Assembly: GCA_910589415.1 (NCBI GenBank)
Contig: OU342635.1
Coordinates: 15,624,001 to 15,688,000, forward strand
Origin: Malachius bipustulatus
Lineage: Eukaryota > Arthropoda > Insecta > Coleoptera > Melyridae
Length of the DNA stretch: 64,000 bases
Direction of reading: 5' to 3'
In this document: positions 23,338 to 35,861 of the stretch, in pieces
How positions within the stretch are numbered: the first letter of the stretch is position 1
Layout: the number at the start of each line of letters is the position of its first letter
Notes under the pieces: generated by a model
Database searches by the model: none
What the model was told of the DNA's origin: nothing
Seen by the model: the letters and a program-made list of their open reading frames with translations, nothing else
Made by a program: the position numbers and the translations under genes

Positions 23338-26300
23338 GAACATTAACAATAAAATGTGGTCGCGGAGGCAGAGTTTAATTTTCATGATAAAAAATCCTCG
23401 AAAAAATCGCCAGACATACCGCGGCTGTTGTGACGTCACATTTCTGATTTCAACGGCTGCTTGTTCCGTTTATATGCAAGTTTCTCATGTTGGTGTTGGT
23501 GCTTATTACTTCAGGTGACCGCCTATTTTTTCCCTATTTTGGTTTAAAAGTTTTGACCACAAAACAACATTTCGGCAAATCGACAATCGACACTTCTCTT
23601 CAGGGGTTCTATATTTTATTGCAGACAGCCACAAATATGCGTACTAATATAAAAAAATACATGAATTCATAATTGCAGGATTTTCGCTACTTCGTAATAA
23701 TTATTATTAGGTTCATAGCACCCACATATGTACATATTTTATCTTAGTTTTCAAGTTGTTTTATTACATAATAATTGTTGCCATAGATGATAGCGAATAC
23801 CCGACCTCTACATGTATATTATATACTTCCTATAATGAATAGTAAGTAACGTTATTTAAACATACTTCACGCTGACTTAAGAATGCATCATTCAAGGTAC
23901 TTTCAACTTTTTGTAGTAAATAGTATTATGATGAATGACTGCAACAATTTTTACTGTTACAGCAATCACTTATGGAATGGTAACTAATAAAACATAAAAA
24001 TAAATTATTACAAATACATGAATAGAGAAAAAGCAAAAAAGTATATACTTATAAACCTCGACTTAACTTAATTAAACAGCATCATAAATCATAAAAAAAT
24101 CACAGAAAAAATGTCCTCTTTTGCATAGGCGCCAAGATTAGATAAAGTATGTAATTACTACACAAATAAATTTCTGGGAACATTTATTGTTAAATTAAAA
24201 TAATTATATTAGGAATTTACTCGGGAATTTACTTCAACTTCACTCCTTCTTCACTCTTTGTTTTAAATTTGTTACCAAATATAGTTACGACGAGTTTTCG
24301 TTGCTGTTGCCTTCTCACATTAAATTAAATTAAAGAGAAAACAAACTCCGAATTAGAGAAATTTAATTGGAAATTCTTATTGCATGTCCCCATCAGTTGT
24401 CGGATTGTAAAATCCGTTTTATGTTCTTTTTGTGATGGGTTTGTCCATTCAATAATTTTGTCCAATGTATTGTTTATAATAACACCTAACGGTTCGGCTG
24501 TGAGGCTTAAGAGATCGTAACCGGGTCAAAGCAATTGCACTGCGCAATAATTATTATAATTTATATATAATTATTGTAACTGCTGCAGCTTGCGGAAAGA
24601 TTCTCTATATGATTACGACCATGACTGATTTTTAAATAATACCTCATATTATTATAATAATACGACCAAGTGAAAAATTACTGTCTTACAAGTCTTACAA
24701 CTTACAACAAAGGACATTCGACGTTTGGCTGCAGGTTCGGCTCATCAGTCATCAGTCTGCAATATCAACGAAAAACCCACCAGCAGAAGGTGATGCGTGT
24801 CGAATAAGAGAAAACTAAGGACTTTCATTATTATCGTGAAACATCGTGACTTACATGGCGTATTACCATCTCGCGTCTGAAAGTACCATTTATTCATACC
24901 TTCGCTAAAGATTCTCTGAATTAAATGTAATTTTATATGTACCAGGATTTATAAGATTTTTTTTACCAAACGTTAAACGTTTATTTACATTTTGGTCTTT
25001 TGAGATTGAAGATGAACCAATTTAATTTAATTGATCTTAATTTAATTTAATTAATTGAGACAGCGACTGCAATGCCATCTTTGATATTTGACAGATCAGT
25101 TTTACGTCAAAAAGTAGTAAAATTCATGCTAGTATTAATTTTTGTACGAAAGTTCTACCTTAATCGGTTCAAATTTAAGGAGGGGGAGGCTGTTAACGTT
25201 CTTACTGTATGTAAGTGTAGGTATTAATATTATTATTATATTATTATTATAGTTCAGTTCTACGTCATATAGCATATGAAATGATAACGTATATATACCT
25301 GAATTATTAGCATAATAGCAAGCCGGAGATGCGAGTTTAATAATTATTATTAATAGTTACCACCTGGATGTAAGTTTTTTTTTTGCCTTACCGGTGGGTA
25401 TTTAGCGACGTATTTGGCTACAATTTTGCTTGAGGACATCCATCAAAATTTCCTTCCATAAACTACAATTCAACAAGATTTCGAGAAATCTTCACACGTC
25501 ATTTCTTTACAAATCAGCTATCGTTATTATTGTTTAAATTAGATAGTAGTTTGGATTTTACGGGGAAATTTATTAAGTATACGCGCGTAATTTAATTACC
25601 CAATTAATAATAATCAGGGTTTCAATTAATAAACCCTCATATGCGTTGGCGCTCGGGTACAGCCCGTTTCTTTTTTAATTTGTTTGAAAATTAAAATAAA
25701 AAAATAAAGACAAAACAATTCTTGTTTTTTTTTTACTTCTTCACTCTTTTTTACGCTTTACCTCGATTCAGTTCGCGTCAAAAGATCACATCATCTTATG
25801 AAGTTTGATGCCTGGTGGAGTGGACTGAAGCGAGGTAAAGCGCTAAGTGGAAACCTTCCTTAACTTTAGTCTACTTTGCGTGATTTAATATTAAAAATTG
25901 CAATAATTATGTATTGTCAATGCCGAGGTCGAGGCCGAGGTCAAGTCAATGTATCAAAAGTGTCAAATTTGACAGGCGAGTTTATCTTCCATAATCGCGT
26001 CTACGCGCATTCTTGCTGATGCGCAAGACCGAAAAAACAGATTTATTTCAAATTATTAATTTATCCTACTTTTTTTTGTATCTTTAAAAGAAATTTTCCA
26101 AATTGAGATACCTATAAACCGAGCTATAAACTATCCAGAACAATTATTATTATTATTAATTAATAAATCTATGCGAGTGATAAGGAAGATAACGTTCAAG
26201 TGCTTCGGGTCATACAAAAATCTGAATAAAACTTTGTTCATCATTGGTGAAAGATCGGTGACAAGTGACAATTTTACGTCAATAAAGATAAACCATGGCC

Positions 26301-26742
26301 ATCTTTTCACAAAAAAAAAAACGACATTATGATTAAGGTTGCTAGGTTCCTATTTGCGTTTAGTTTAGTTAGATTAAAACTGTGTGTGGGCTTATTCTTA
26401 TTGAAAGAGAAATGGAAAGTTTAGTATTGTGTCAATATATATCAATAACACGCCACTACTATTTTATTTGCTCAGATTATTATCTAAGGCAATGTTTGGA
26501 AGGTTATTTAAAACACCACCATGATGTCATATTTTTGACAAATAATTATTTATATGATAGAAAAGATTTTACGAAAAAGGTTTTTTTTAATTGATAAAAA
26601 TGTAAATATTGGACAAACAAATTTTTGAGGCTTTTAGCAAACAATACCCTTAATGGTGATGGTCCCTCAACACCTGTACCTACAGCCATTAAAAATCAAT
26701 AAAATCATGTAAAGATTCATAGATAATAAGGACGGGCCTGAG

Positions 26743-28599
26743 CCTAGCGCCAAACTCTAGCGCCCGTGCACTGTTGCCACGTCCTCGCAAATTTCTACAA
26801 TCACTTCAGTGGGATTTTAAACGACTTTTGTGAATTTCGAATTAGTAAAAATTAATCTTTTCTTTAGATGTACCTCCGACAAATAGTGGTGCGTAAGTGT
26901 CCAGGGACGGAGATATGATTTTCTTAATTCCTCACACCTATCTTTCAATGCGAAATAAATTTTCACAGTCTTCCGAGCAATTAATTTGGATGAAACTCCA
27001 CACGCGAACTTGTCTTTAGTTCGTTTAGTTTATGTGCTGTTTACTAAAAATAGTTCCAAAGTGTCACAAAGTTCAGGGGCGGAGATATGATTTTCTTAAA
27101 TTTTTAGGCGCCAGCTTTGAATGCGAAATTTTACTGTCTTCCGAGCAAATAATTTGGATGGAATACTTGTATGATTTTTCGGTGAATGGTTTTTTATGAC
27201 GATGGAAATCCGATGGAAATAATATATTTTTGATATATCGAAAATAAAAATTTTGGTTTTTGTTTAATTTTATAGATTCTTAGTTAAATTGATTTCGGTA
27301 ATCCTGTGTTATACGTCGCTGGGAATGCGCATGCGGAAACAATAAAGTCAGCTGTTATTGCATTCACCTGAATTAAAGAATGACCGGTTTGATCAGCCAA
27401 TAGCGTTAAGGAATGCCTTGAATTCGTGCTTGTAGTCTTTTGTATAGGAAATATTTAAATTATAATACTTGTAACTCAATACTTCATACCTTAGTAGAAA
27501 GTTTATACATAGAAATAAATAACAAAATAGCTATCGTGTTTAATTTCATCATCATATTCTTTTCTAACAGAAATAATGCATGGCAGAATTTGAATATAAA
27601 TAACTCTGTCCAGCTAATATTGTTCTGATTGGTTACATAAATAGCTATGCTTCAACTCATGTGGATATGAATCGATGCGCTCTGTTGCCATATATAATTT
27701 TGTACAATTTGGAATAGAAAAAGTAAAATAGAAAAGTAAAATAGAAAAAATAAAATAGAAAAACAGGAGACTTTTTAATATCGCCATTTTAACTGATTTT
27801 TTCATTATTAATTCAAGTTTTTAAGTAAACTTTTCTAGTTTAGTTATTTTTATTTATGGTGTTTTTTATTACCAATGCTAAAAATAAAATATATCAATAT
27901 AACATGGGCGTTAATTATTGTTAGTTAGCTCTTATTGTTACTTATTTTCCTTTGAATTTATAATGTAAGTTTATTATTTATTTAGTTTAACTTATTTATT
28001 TAAGTAAATAAAAAGCGGTCTGTCAACACCGCATGTAGACCGACTGTATGCGAAGGAAAACGGGACGCATGCGCATTCCCAGCGACGTATAACACAGGAT
28101 TACCTTGATTTCTTTTAATGCCGAATGACACGAAAAAACAATAAGCCGCCAATAAGAGAAGCATCTCATCCAAATTAATAATTGTTCGTAAGACAGTTAA
28201 ATTTCGCATTCAAAGGTGACGCCTAAAAATGAAAAAAAAAATCATATCTCCGCCCCTGAACTTTGTGCCACTTTGGCACTATTTTTAGTCGAAAGCACAT
28301 CTAAAGACAAGTTCGCGTGCGTAGTTTCATCCAAATTGATTGCTCGGAAGACGGTCAAATTTCGCATTCAAAGCTGGCGCCTAAAAATTTAAGAAAATCA
28401 TATCTCCGTCCCTAGACACTTACGCACCACTATTTGTCGGAGGTAAATGCAAAGCAAAGACTAATTTGTAATAATTCGAGGTTCATTGCCAATTAAATTC
28501 ACAAAAGTCGTTAAAAATCCCATACTGAAGTGATTGTAGAAATTCGCGTCGACATGGCAACACTGCACGGGACTCACGGCGTTAGAGCTTGGCGCTAGG
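26743..28599. mobile_element. 1.86-kb foldback element with arms of about 560 bp
   Basis: The left arm (26743 to about 27345) and right arm (about 28055-28599) are inverted copies. CCTAGCGCCAA starts the left end and TTGGCGCTAGG ends the right. GTTATACGTCGCTGGGAATG near 27310 pairs with its complement near 28080. Inside each arm a segment is itself repeated (the CGGAGATATGATTTTC and TTCCGAGCAA words occur twice). The roughly 700-bp loop is AT-rich and has no supported gene. The ends differ from the CAGGGTG family. Confidence 0.85.
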
Positions 28600-29043
28600 A
28601 TTTGGATTTGGAGAGAATGTGTAAAGACCTGTTATGTACCGTACTTGACAAAATGTCAATCAAATGACATAATTATTAAATAACCAAAAAACACCAACCA
28701 ATTAATAAAGCAAAGTTTTAATCAAATCTTTCGGTTTATGGTTTAAATTTAAATTTTAAATCAGTTAATGATAATAATTAAATTTAATGAAATGAAACAA
28801 CCTCCAAAAAAGTAGCGGCGGCGACGACGACGGTGGGTGACATCAGAATCAATTTTTTTTACTATTTTATCAGGAAATACCAAATAAGAGTATCGATTAT
28901 TTTATTTCTCAGAATGCCAGGTTGTCTGTAGGTAATACCCCAGTAGTATGGGTTTTCCGAATTTAACCTTATCAAAGTTTTGCAATAATTAACAGTGAAT
29001 TAATCAATAAATTAAAAATTAAATTAATAAAAAATTAACTTAC

Positions 29044-29471
29044 GTATCTCCATCTTCATCCTGTTCATAAAATTTCATCCAGGAACAGTCCGTCCGCTGC
29101 TTGACATTCGTGGGAGTGATTTGCACGACAGGTGTTGGAGGGCCGACTTTCTCAGCCGCTTTGGGGGAGTTCAAGTTATTGAAGTTGCTCTGTTTCAGAC
29201 TGAGACTTGACAGGTCTTCTGATAGACTATCGACCACACCGCTATCTAAACGCATCACAGAGGAATTTTCCTCGAAACGATCCTCCTCTTTGAAGCTGCT
29301 CCCGGACACCGGGCAGGAGGGCCCCTCGTCTTCCGTCAAATCGCCTGACACTATTTCACCCGACAGGAACCCGCTGTCCTGCCTTGAAGACTCATAGAAA
29401 CCGATTTTCTCATCGGACGAGAACTTTCCAGACGACTCTGAAAGTAAGTTGCTTGGTTTAATTCCCGACAT
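29044..29471 (-). CDS. cact: cactus (IkappaB) coding exon 1: N-terminal degron region
   Basis: First coding exon of cactus, the inhibitor that holds Dorsal/Dif Rel proteins in the cytoplasm in the Toll pathway. It starts at the ATG in context CAAAAATGTC and encodes residues 1-142 plus two bases of codon 143. Residues 32-37 read DSGFLS, the DSGxxS phosphodegron that in IkappaB proteins is phosphorylated and then bound by the beta-TrCP/Slimb ubiquitin ligase. Lysines 16 and 22, just upstream, are plausible ubiquitin acceptors. A second degron-like stretch, DSGVVDS, lies at residues 76-82. The region is otherwise low-complexity and rich in Ser, Glu and Asp, as expected for the unstructured IkappaB N-terminus. 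The exon ends in the first ankyrin repeat (DEDGDT) and stops at a GTAAGT donor (29043-29038). Splicing to the exon at 13192 keeps the frame exactly. The identification rests on degron plus ankyrin architecture and is very secure. An additional upstream non-coding exon cannot be excluded. Confidence 0.95.
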
Positions 29472-29800
29472 TTTTGCTGCTTTGCGGTGGTCAATTAACT
29501 AGTGCAGCTACAACACAGACTCGTTGAAATGTCAGTCAGTAATAATAACACAATCACTTTATTATGAGGTTTCAGGATATCGTATCAGGAACAACAACAT
29601 ATTGCAGTAAATAAATTCGAGTTCGTAACGTTCGTTCTCGTCGTGTAACCTTCTCGGGCTAATGTTCGTTTTCGACTGACGAGAGACGCTTTTAAACGAA
29701 ACTAGACAACGACCGCGTCCGAGCGTCGAGCAGTGCTAATAAAAATGTGAAATTGTCATCGAATCGAAGAAGGAAACTCGCGTCTCGACTCGAATGGAAA
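29472..29800 (-). promoter_or_regulatory. cactus 5' UTR and presumed promoter region
   Basis: Immediately upstream of the cactus ATG. The block from about 29600 to 29790 has many CpG dinucleotides (CGTTCG, CGTCGTG, GCGTCCGAGCGTCGAG) and stands out from the AT-rich flanks. That is typical of an insect housekeeping or broad promoter. No clear TATA box was seen. The transcription start is not determined. Confidence 0.5.
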
Positions 29801-30124
29801 ACTCGTTTATTCACAACGTAATAATAATAATACAACTTTTAGTTGGATTGGAAGAGACTCCTCGTATCAACAATAGTAATAATTATTATAGAATAGTAGC
29901 AACACTAATAACACGAACACGTCATGATAATAATAAGACTGCCAAGTGGAATAATCGAATATCGAATGGAAATAGTAAAAGAGAGAATGAAGGTCTGGTC
30001 TACTCGACACCGTTTGGTGCTCTCGCAACTGGTCGTTTCGCGGTGTCTATGACTGTACTGCTCTACCACTGTAATTGTGGGTATAGTCACAGTCAAAGTG
30101 GAAAGTGAGTTCAGAAACGAGACC

Positions 30125-30133
30125 GGGAATCCC
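30125..30133. promoter_or_regulatory. kappaB-like site GGGAATCCC upstream of cactus
   Basis: The 9-bp word GGGAATCCC lies about 650 bp upstream of the cactus start codon. It fits the GGG-AT-CCC pattern bound by Rel/NF-kappaB dimers. It is the closest upstream member of a group of identical sites in the window (see also 4139, 9204, 23329 and 52142). Binding is inferred, not shown. Confidence 0.45.
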
Positions 30134-30399
30134 TAGACATGCGCACTAAAATGAATCGACGACAATTTTATTATTATTTTGTTGGTGAATTGAAATTGAA
30201 ACTTGGAAAGTTTGTTTGTTTACTTTATCGCGCGAGATCCACCGGCGATGACGATAATAATGTTACCTTTATATTATACCTTTTACAAGGTGGAAAATTG
30301 TTAACAAAAAAAAAAAAAATGGGTTAACTGACCTATTTTCAGTAGGTAGGGGTTTTATAGACATGGAATTTAATTTTATGTAGGTACTGCTAGGTAGGT

Positions 30400-31233
30400 A
30401 GACTGTCCAGTTTAAAATACCTACCTACTGCTTAATAAGAATTTGATTTTTTTCTATATTTTCAGTAGCTGAAATATCCTGAAAAAAATGAAAACCCGAA
30501 ATTTCTTATTTTACCAATATCTTTTTTATTATTGGAAATTAACTAATTATTTTTTGTAAGCTTACATAAGTCGTCAAAAGCTATCCGTTTGTTGACATTA
30601 CAAAAATCTTCAAAGCCAACTAGATCCCAAAGTTTTCATAGCCAACTTTTGTTTTTCTTATGGCCGCCATATTGTTTTTCTATGTCATCGGTATGAAAAA
30701 AATAATGGAAACCAAAAACTAATAAACTTCAAAAAATAAATTTCAAAAATTTTTATTCTTCTTTTTCCTTAAAAAAATACAATTTTTTAGACTGAATTTC
30801 ATAGAGAAATTAAAAAACCATGAGGCAAGCAATATGACTTCATATTGACGTATTTCAGCGAATTTTTTTTTTTTTTTTTTTGAAAAAAGAAGAATAAAAA
30901 ATTTTGTAATTTATTTTTTGAAGTTTATTAGTTTTTGGTTTCCATTATTTTTTTCATACCGAATGACAGAAAAACAATATGGCGGACATAAGAAAAACAA
31001 AAGTTGGCTATGAAAACTTTGGGATTCAGTCGGCTTTGAAAATTTTTCTAATGTCAAATGGATAGATAAGAAATTTCGGGTTTCAGTTTTTCAGGATATT
31101 TCAGAAACTACTGAAAATATTTTTTTAAATCAAATTGTGCAACTTTTCTCTAATTTAACCGACCCTCTGTATCTCTTGCCGTTTCCATTGTTTCCAATAT
31201 ATCCATGTACTGCATTTTAAACTGGACACCCGG
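30400..31233. mobile_element. Foldback element (about 834 bp)
   Basis: The left end GACTGTCCAGTTTAAAAT pairs with ATTTTAAACTGGACACCCGG at the right end. Internally AAACCAAAAACTAATAAACTTC (near 30710) pairs with the inverted copy near 30920. The arm segment with AACAATATGGCGG(AC)ATAAGAAA is shared with the element at 40608-41317, so they are one family. Confidence 0.8.
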
Positions 31234-31646
31234 TATAGTTGCTATTTCCGTTTCTTATCGGAATTTTATGACTTTTGACTTAACGTCACATTCGTCACAA
31301 ACCATTCAAATTTAAAAACCAATTTATGATACTGAACATGATAAACTGAACATGATACTGAATTTATGATAAATAAAACACTAGGTACTATTTAAAAAAA
31401 ATCTACTGTAGAATTTTTCGAAACAGTAGTGTTTTATTTAGGTATCCATCAGTAGGTATGCAGAGATTCTACCAAGTAAGGGTTGAAAGCACAAAAATTT
31501 AATTTATGAATATATTTAATTTTGAATCATGAACCATGTCGTCATAAAGTCATAAAGGTCAATGTCGTTACGCAGTAGGTATCTACATTTTTATGTATAA
31601 CTGTCAAAATTGACATTAGTTTATACAAAACGGTTCGACAGTTATA

Positions 31647-31900
31647 CAGGGTGTTTCGAAACGTGTAAAAAATGGTAGATGGGATTCATAATATAAGAAG
31701 CTGAGCAATTTTTCTGTTGGATCAGGCCATAAAACAAATAATAACGACAAGAAATGTTTGATTTGAATCCCTGGCTCCTAAGAAAATAAAGTCTTATTAA
31801 CACGCAAACGCTCTGTTTTCGAAATACAATAACGGATGTGGGAGTAAAAAAAAAACTCAGCTTTCGTACACACACACACACACACACCCACACACTGACA
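31647..31900. repeat. CAGGGTG-type element end and a CA microsatellite
   Basis: TATACAGGGTGTTTCGAAAC at about 31645 resembles the left end of the foldback family, but no matching right end was found. A (CA)n run with interruptions lies at 31868-31891. The open frames here read through the microsatellite and are not genes. The flank 31900-33370 shows only AT-rich sequence. Confidence 0.5.
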
Positions 31901-33376
31901 TAAACATAAAACATACATAATTCTTAAATTCTTCACTTCACAGCGTTTCATAAATCTGAACTCAAAAAGTGTCGCGACACGGCTCATTTCAATTGAAGGC
32001 AAAAAAGCTGCGGCGTATTTTGTATTTTTTTTCAAAAGAAAGAAGTTCTGACCTGACAGAACCTGACCGTAAGATTAGAACATTACCAGGTTAGGGTTTA
32101 TTTTTTTGTTACTCACTCGCGTTTATTATAACTACTTTTTGAGCGGTAATTCAATCATTTTTCATATTTATTTTATGGTAGTGGTGGAGATTCTAGAGTG
32201 ACGTCAGACTTTTAAGCGTCAAAATATGTTTAACGGGCCTACTTATTAAAAAAAAAAACTTTCATAATAATCGCCCTATACACAGTTCTTCTCATTTATC
32301 GTAATAAACTAGAGGTTATCCAAATAGTTCAAAGCATTCCAGGAAATGTTATCAAAATGGAAATATGCACTCTTGATTTGTAAAGTAAAATAGAAATAGT
32401 TTGACGTAATACTGCGAAATCAATTATTATATTACGAATAACGCACACGTTTTCTTATCAATCATAAAGAGTTTCCTCCCATCTGCCAACTTAACTCATC
32501 GGGTTTTATATAATTTTAAGAATTGTAAGAATCAGCAAAACGATAAAGTTAAAATAAGTGACATTGTGCAGATGGGAAATACGTAAATTTGAGTCACTAG
32601 CTGCATTTTTGATTTACTACCCAGATTTAAAATCTCCCTTTTATTGAAGTATAAAAATTCAATATGGCGATCATAATGAAAAAGAAAAAGTTGACTATCG
32701 TCGGGCCAAATTTAGAGCGTCTAGATAATTTTTAACATTGATAGTAATGCAAACTTGTTCCAGGGGGTAAGTAGGAATTTCAAGTCTATAAGGGGCCTCT
32801 TATTCAAACGCAAATTAAAAATTTTCAGATAATTACTGATTTGAAAATGCCCCGTATTATCAAACTATTGGTCTGCTATTGCTGAAAATAAATTCTGCTC
32901 CCTTCAAGAAGAGTTAATTACTGATTAAAAATAAAAGATATACAGGGTCAACCTTTGGGAGCTGATACCATTTATATAGGCTAAACTGTCGGTTTGACAG
33001 TTTTCATTTTTTGTGTACATATTTGTGTTTTAGGAAAAACTCAACATTTTAAAAATATTTTCAGCACAACACCACTTCCGGTTATACCGGAAGTGGACAC
33101 GAACTTCGTTATTTTAAATGACACGGTGCGGTTTTTTTATGGATTCATATTCCTCATCAAAAATTAAGTGACTTTAGTACAACAACATAATATCGATCTT
33201 CAATTGTTTTTGAATTATTTGGATTTTTCTGAATTTTTTGGCACTTTCAGAGTCTCACTAAAACCGTGTGTTATCTACGAAACTGTATGACATAAATTGA
33301 TGAAATAAAGTTTAGCTCACTAAAAAATTAACAAGTTATCACACAAAATTTGATAAATCAGAAGAAACGCGCAAAA

Positions 33377-33612
33377 AGTGATTGAAAATTACTTTTGAAA
33401 TTTTGAATTTTACAATAAAAAAAAATCGTTTTTTCAAATAGCATTATTTGAAAAATGAAAAAATATTATTCCCTTATCATGCACATCGATTTTGTTTAGT
33501 TTCTTTTTGGCCAATCTAATGAAATAAAAAATATACAGGGTGCTATTTGAAAAAATGATTTTTTTTTTAATTGTAAAAATCGAAATTTCAAAAATCATTT
33601 TCAATCACCATT
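33377..33612. repeat. Short foldback repeat, arms about 70 bp
   Basis: 33377-33445 and 33539-33612 are inverted copies (AGTGATTGAAAATTACTTTTG against AAAATCATTTTCAATCACC). The right copy begins with TACAGGGTGCTATTTG. Likely a remnant of the same element class. Confidence 0.7.
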
Positions 33613-34439
33613 TCAATCACCACAGCTTTTTAAAATTATTATGGTCTTCGTTTTTGGACACAAAAATGTTTATTCTTGGTTTTTATGAAGAGGTAAAGTA
33701 AAGCAATTTTGGTTGGTATTGCATCCATAATGAAGTAAAAAAAATCATATTTGAAATTAAATATTGGCGGGAAATATTCAGAGACGTTGGGTGGGCCGCT
33801 TTTAGTTGTTTCCCTGTTTAAAAACAATTTAAAATTTACACCGCTTACAATAAATGTATCCAACGACAACGATTTGATTCGATATTACCCAACATGGAGA
33901 CGTTACTTTCTAAAATATTCTAAAATTAAGATTGTAATTTCTTAACAGTTCTAATATTTATGCAGTTAAGATTACCTTATAATAATCAATCAGAAATAGT
34001 TCCACGTTGCATACAAAATAAGTAAAATTAAATATAAATTAATTTATTTAAAACTATTATATCATTCAAAAATGTGGAATTTAATAGTTAAGTCAAGAAT
34101 TTGTAAAAAATTTACTGTGAAAAAAATATAAATTACCATGAATAATTTAATCATATATAACATACCTACCTATACATTTACCGGTATTGAATTCTCAGAA
34201 ATACCATTTATGCGTAGTTGTAATACAACTCTGAAGAAGACCACTTCGTATAGTTGAAATTTGAAATGACAATAAAATGTATAAAAAATAATTACGGGGA
34301 AAAGAACCACATTTTTATATATTCAGTTGATATATTATCACTAGTAGGTATCTACCTACACGTCATTAAACTTATGTTAATATTTAAAATCTATATATAT
34401 GTATAATAATTGTTATTCATCTACCTATATTTTTTTTAA

Positions 34440-35360
34440 TCAGAGATAAAGCTATATTTGTGATACAAGTTGCAAAATGGGAGTGTTTGAAGAACGCGAA
34501 GAAAGGCCGAGTTTGCCAATCGCCAAAGTGCTTGAACAATCCTTTTGCAACGTTTTTCCTATTCAAGTTTTTTTGTTAAATCACCAAGAAACACCAATTT
34601 ATAAATTCGAAGTCGTCAAGAAATATAAATTATTGATGAACTCGAGAGATTGGTGTTTTATATTGTCAAAGTAACAGGCTTCATGAAGATTCATGAAAAC
34701 TGGCTTTTAATTGTCATAATTGTCATTTATGTTACTTTTAATCAAGTCAAAGTGCTTTTAAACAATTCTTTTGTAACGTGTGTCGTACAAGATTTTTTGT
34801 TAAATCGCCAAGATACAACAATTATTTATGAATTCGAAGTCGTCAAGAAATATAAATTTATGAACTCTATGGAGATTTGTATTTTAATATATTGTCAAAG
34901 TGACAGAGAGTATAATGAAGCTTCATGAACACTTGCTTTTAATTGTCATTCATATCACTTTTAAAAGCATAAGTGCCTACAACAATATCACTTTTAGGCA
35001 CTTTTGCCGAAAAGAATGTCATTTCGAAACTTAAATGACACTCAAACAAAATGGCAAGTTTATGAAACGTATGAACAAAATAGTAATTTGTGATACAATT
35101 TGAAAAATAGGAGTGTCTTTAGCGAGGCCGAAGGCCGAGAGCTTTTTTATGAGAGCTAAATTTATGAACTGTAGAGACTGTATTTTATATTGTCAAAGTG
35201 CCAGTATCATGAAGATCAATGAAAACTTGTTTTTAATTGACATTTATGTAACTTTTAAGCACAAGTGCCTAAAAATATGTCACTTTTAGGCACTTGTATG
35301 TGTCTTAAAGAATTTCATTTCAAAAGTAAAATAACAATCAAAATGGCAACTTTATGAAAC
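34440..35360. repeat. Block of degenerate tandem repeats
   Basis: Several imperfect direct repeats: GAAGTCGTCAAGAAATATAAA occurs near 34610 and 34838, TTGTGATACAA-TTG-AAAAT-GGAGTG near 34456 and 35088, and CAAAATGGCAA-TTTATGAAACG near 35048 and 35338. Two short open frames (34477-34674 and 34650-34928) give similar peptides only because of this duplication. Words with GTGCCTAAAAGTG recur between 34960 and 35300. Confidence 0.75.
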
Positions 35361-35715
35361 GATTTAACAAAAAAATATTTTCAACGTTCAGAGATTAAAA
35401 TATGTGGCTTTAAAAGGTTATTGGATACCTCAAAAAAAAAGAAAAAAGTATCTATAAATATTTGTCCAAATCTTCAAACAGATATTTCAATATTTATGAT
35501 GGCGGTATATTTTTTTAATGACAAAATGACGAAATAACAAAAATTAACAACATTAATAACAACAATGTTATTAAAAAATGATTGAAAAAAATTATTTTAT
35601 AGAGCTTGCAATTAACTCCCCTATTTTTGAATTTTCTAAAAAAAAAAGTCAGGAAATTTGTTTTGTTCAAGTGAGTATCCCGAGTTTTTTTCTCGTCGTT
35701 TCTGGACAACCATGT

Positions 35716-35861
35716 ATACCGGGTGGCTGACCATAACAATACGTCAAAATAATTTGACAATAATTAGTAGGCAACAATTAATTTCGTTAACATGGAAACT
35801 ATTTTGTATTATTTGGCAAAGTCCTAATATGTACAGAGGTATATGGTCAGCCACCCGGTAT
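35716..35861. mobile_element. 146-bp MITE with 20-bp TIRs
   Basis: ATACCGGGTGGCTGACCATA at the left and its complement at the right (35842-35861). Too short to code for anything. No certain target duplication. Confidence 0.75.

Larger units (their letters stand above)
13193..29043 (-). other. cactus intron 1 (15,851 bp)
   Basis: The intron between exons 1 and 2. Nearly half is the BEL/Pao element 15784-23076. It also carries foldback elements at 13825-14570, possibly 15020-15503, and 26743-28599. The stretch 23090-26740 is AT-rich with TAAT/ATTA runs and no coding signal or recognisable element. The region 28600-29040 holds nothing recognisable. Confidence 0.85.

Noticed and set aside
31642..32035. 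Open frames with Val/Cys repeats
   Set aside because: They read through a CA microsatellite. The repetitive peptide is an artefact.
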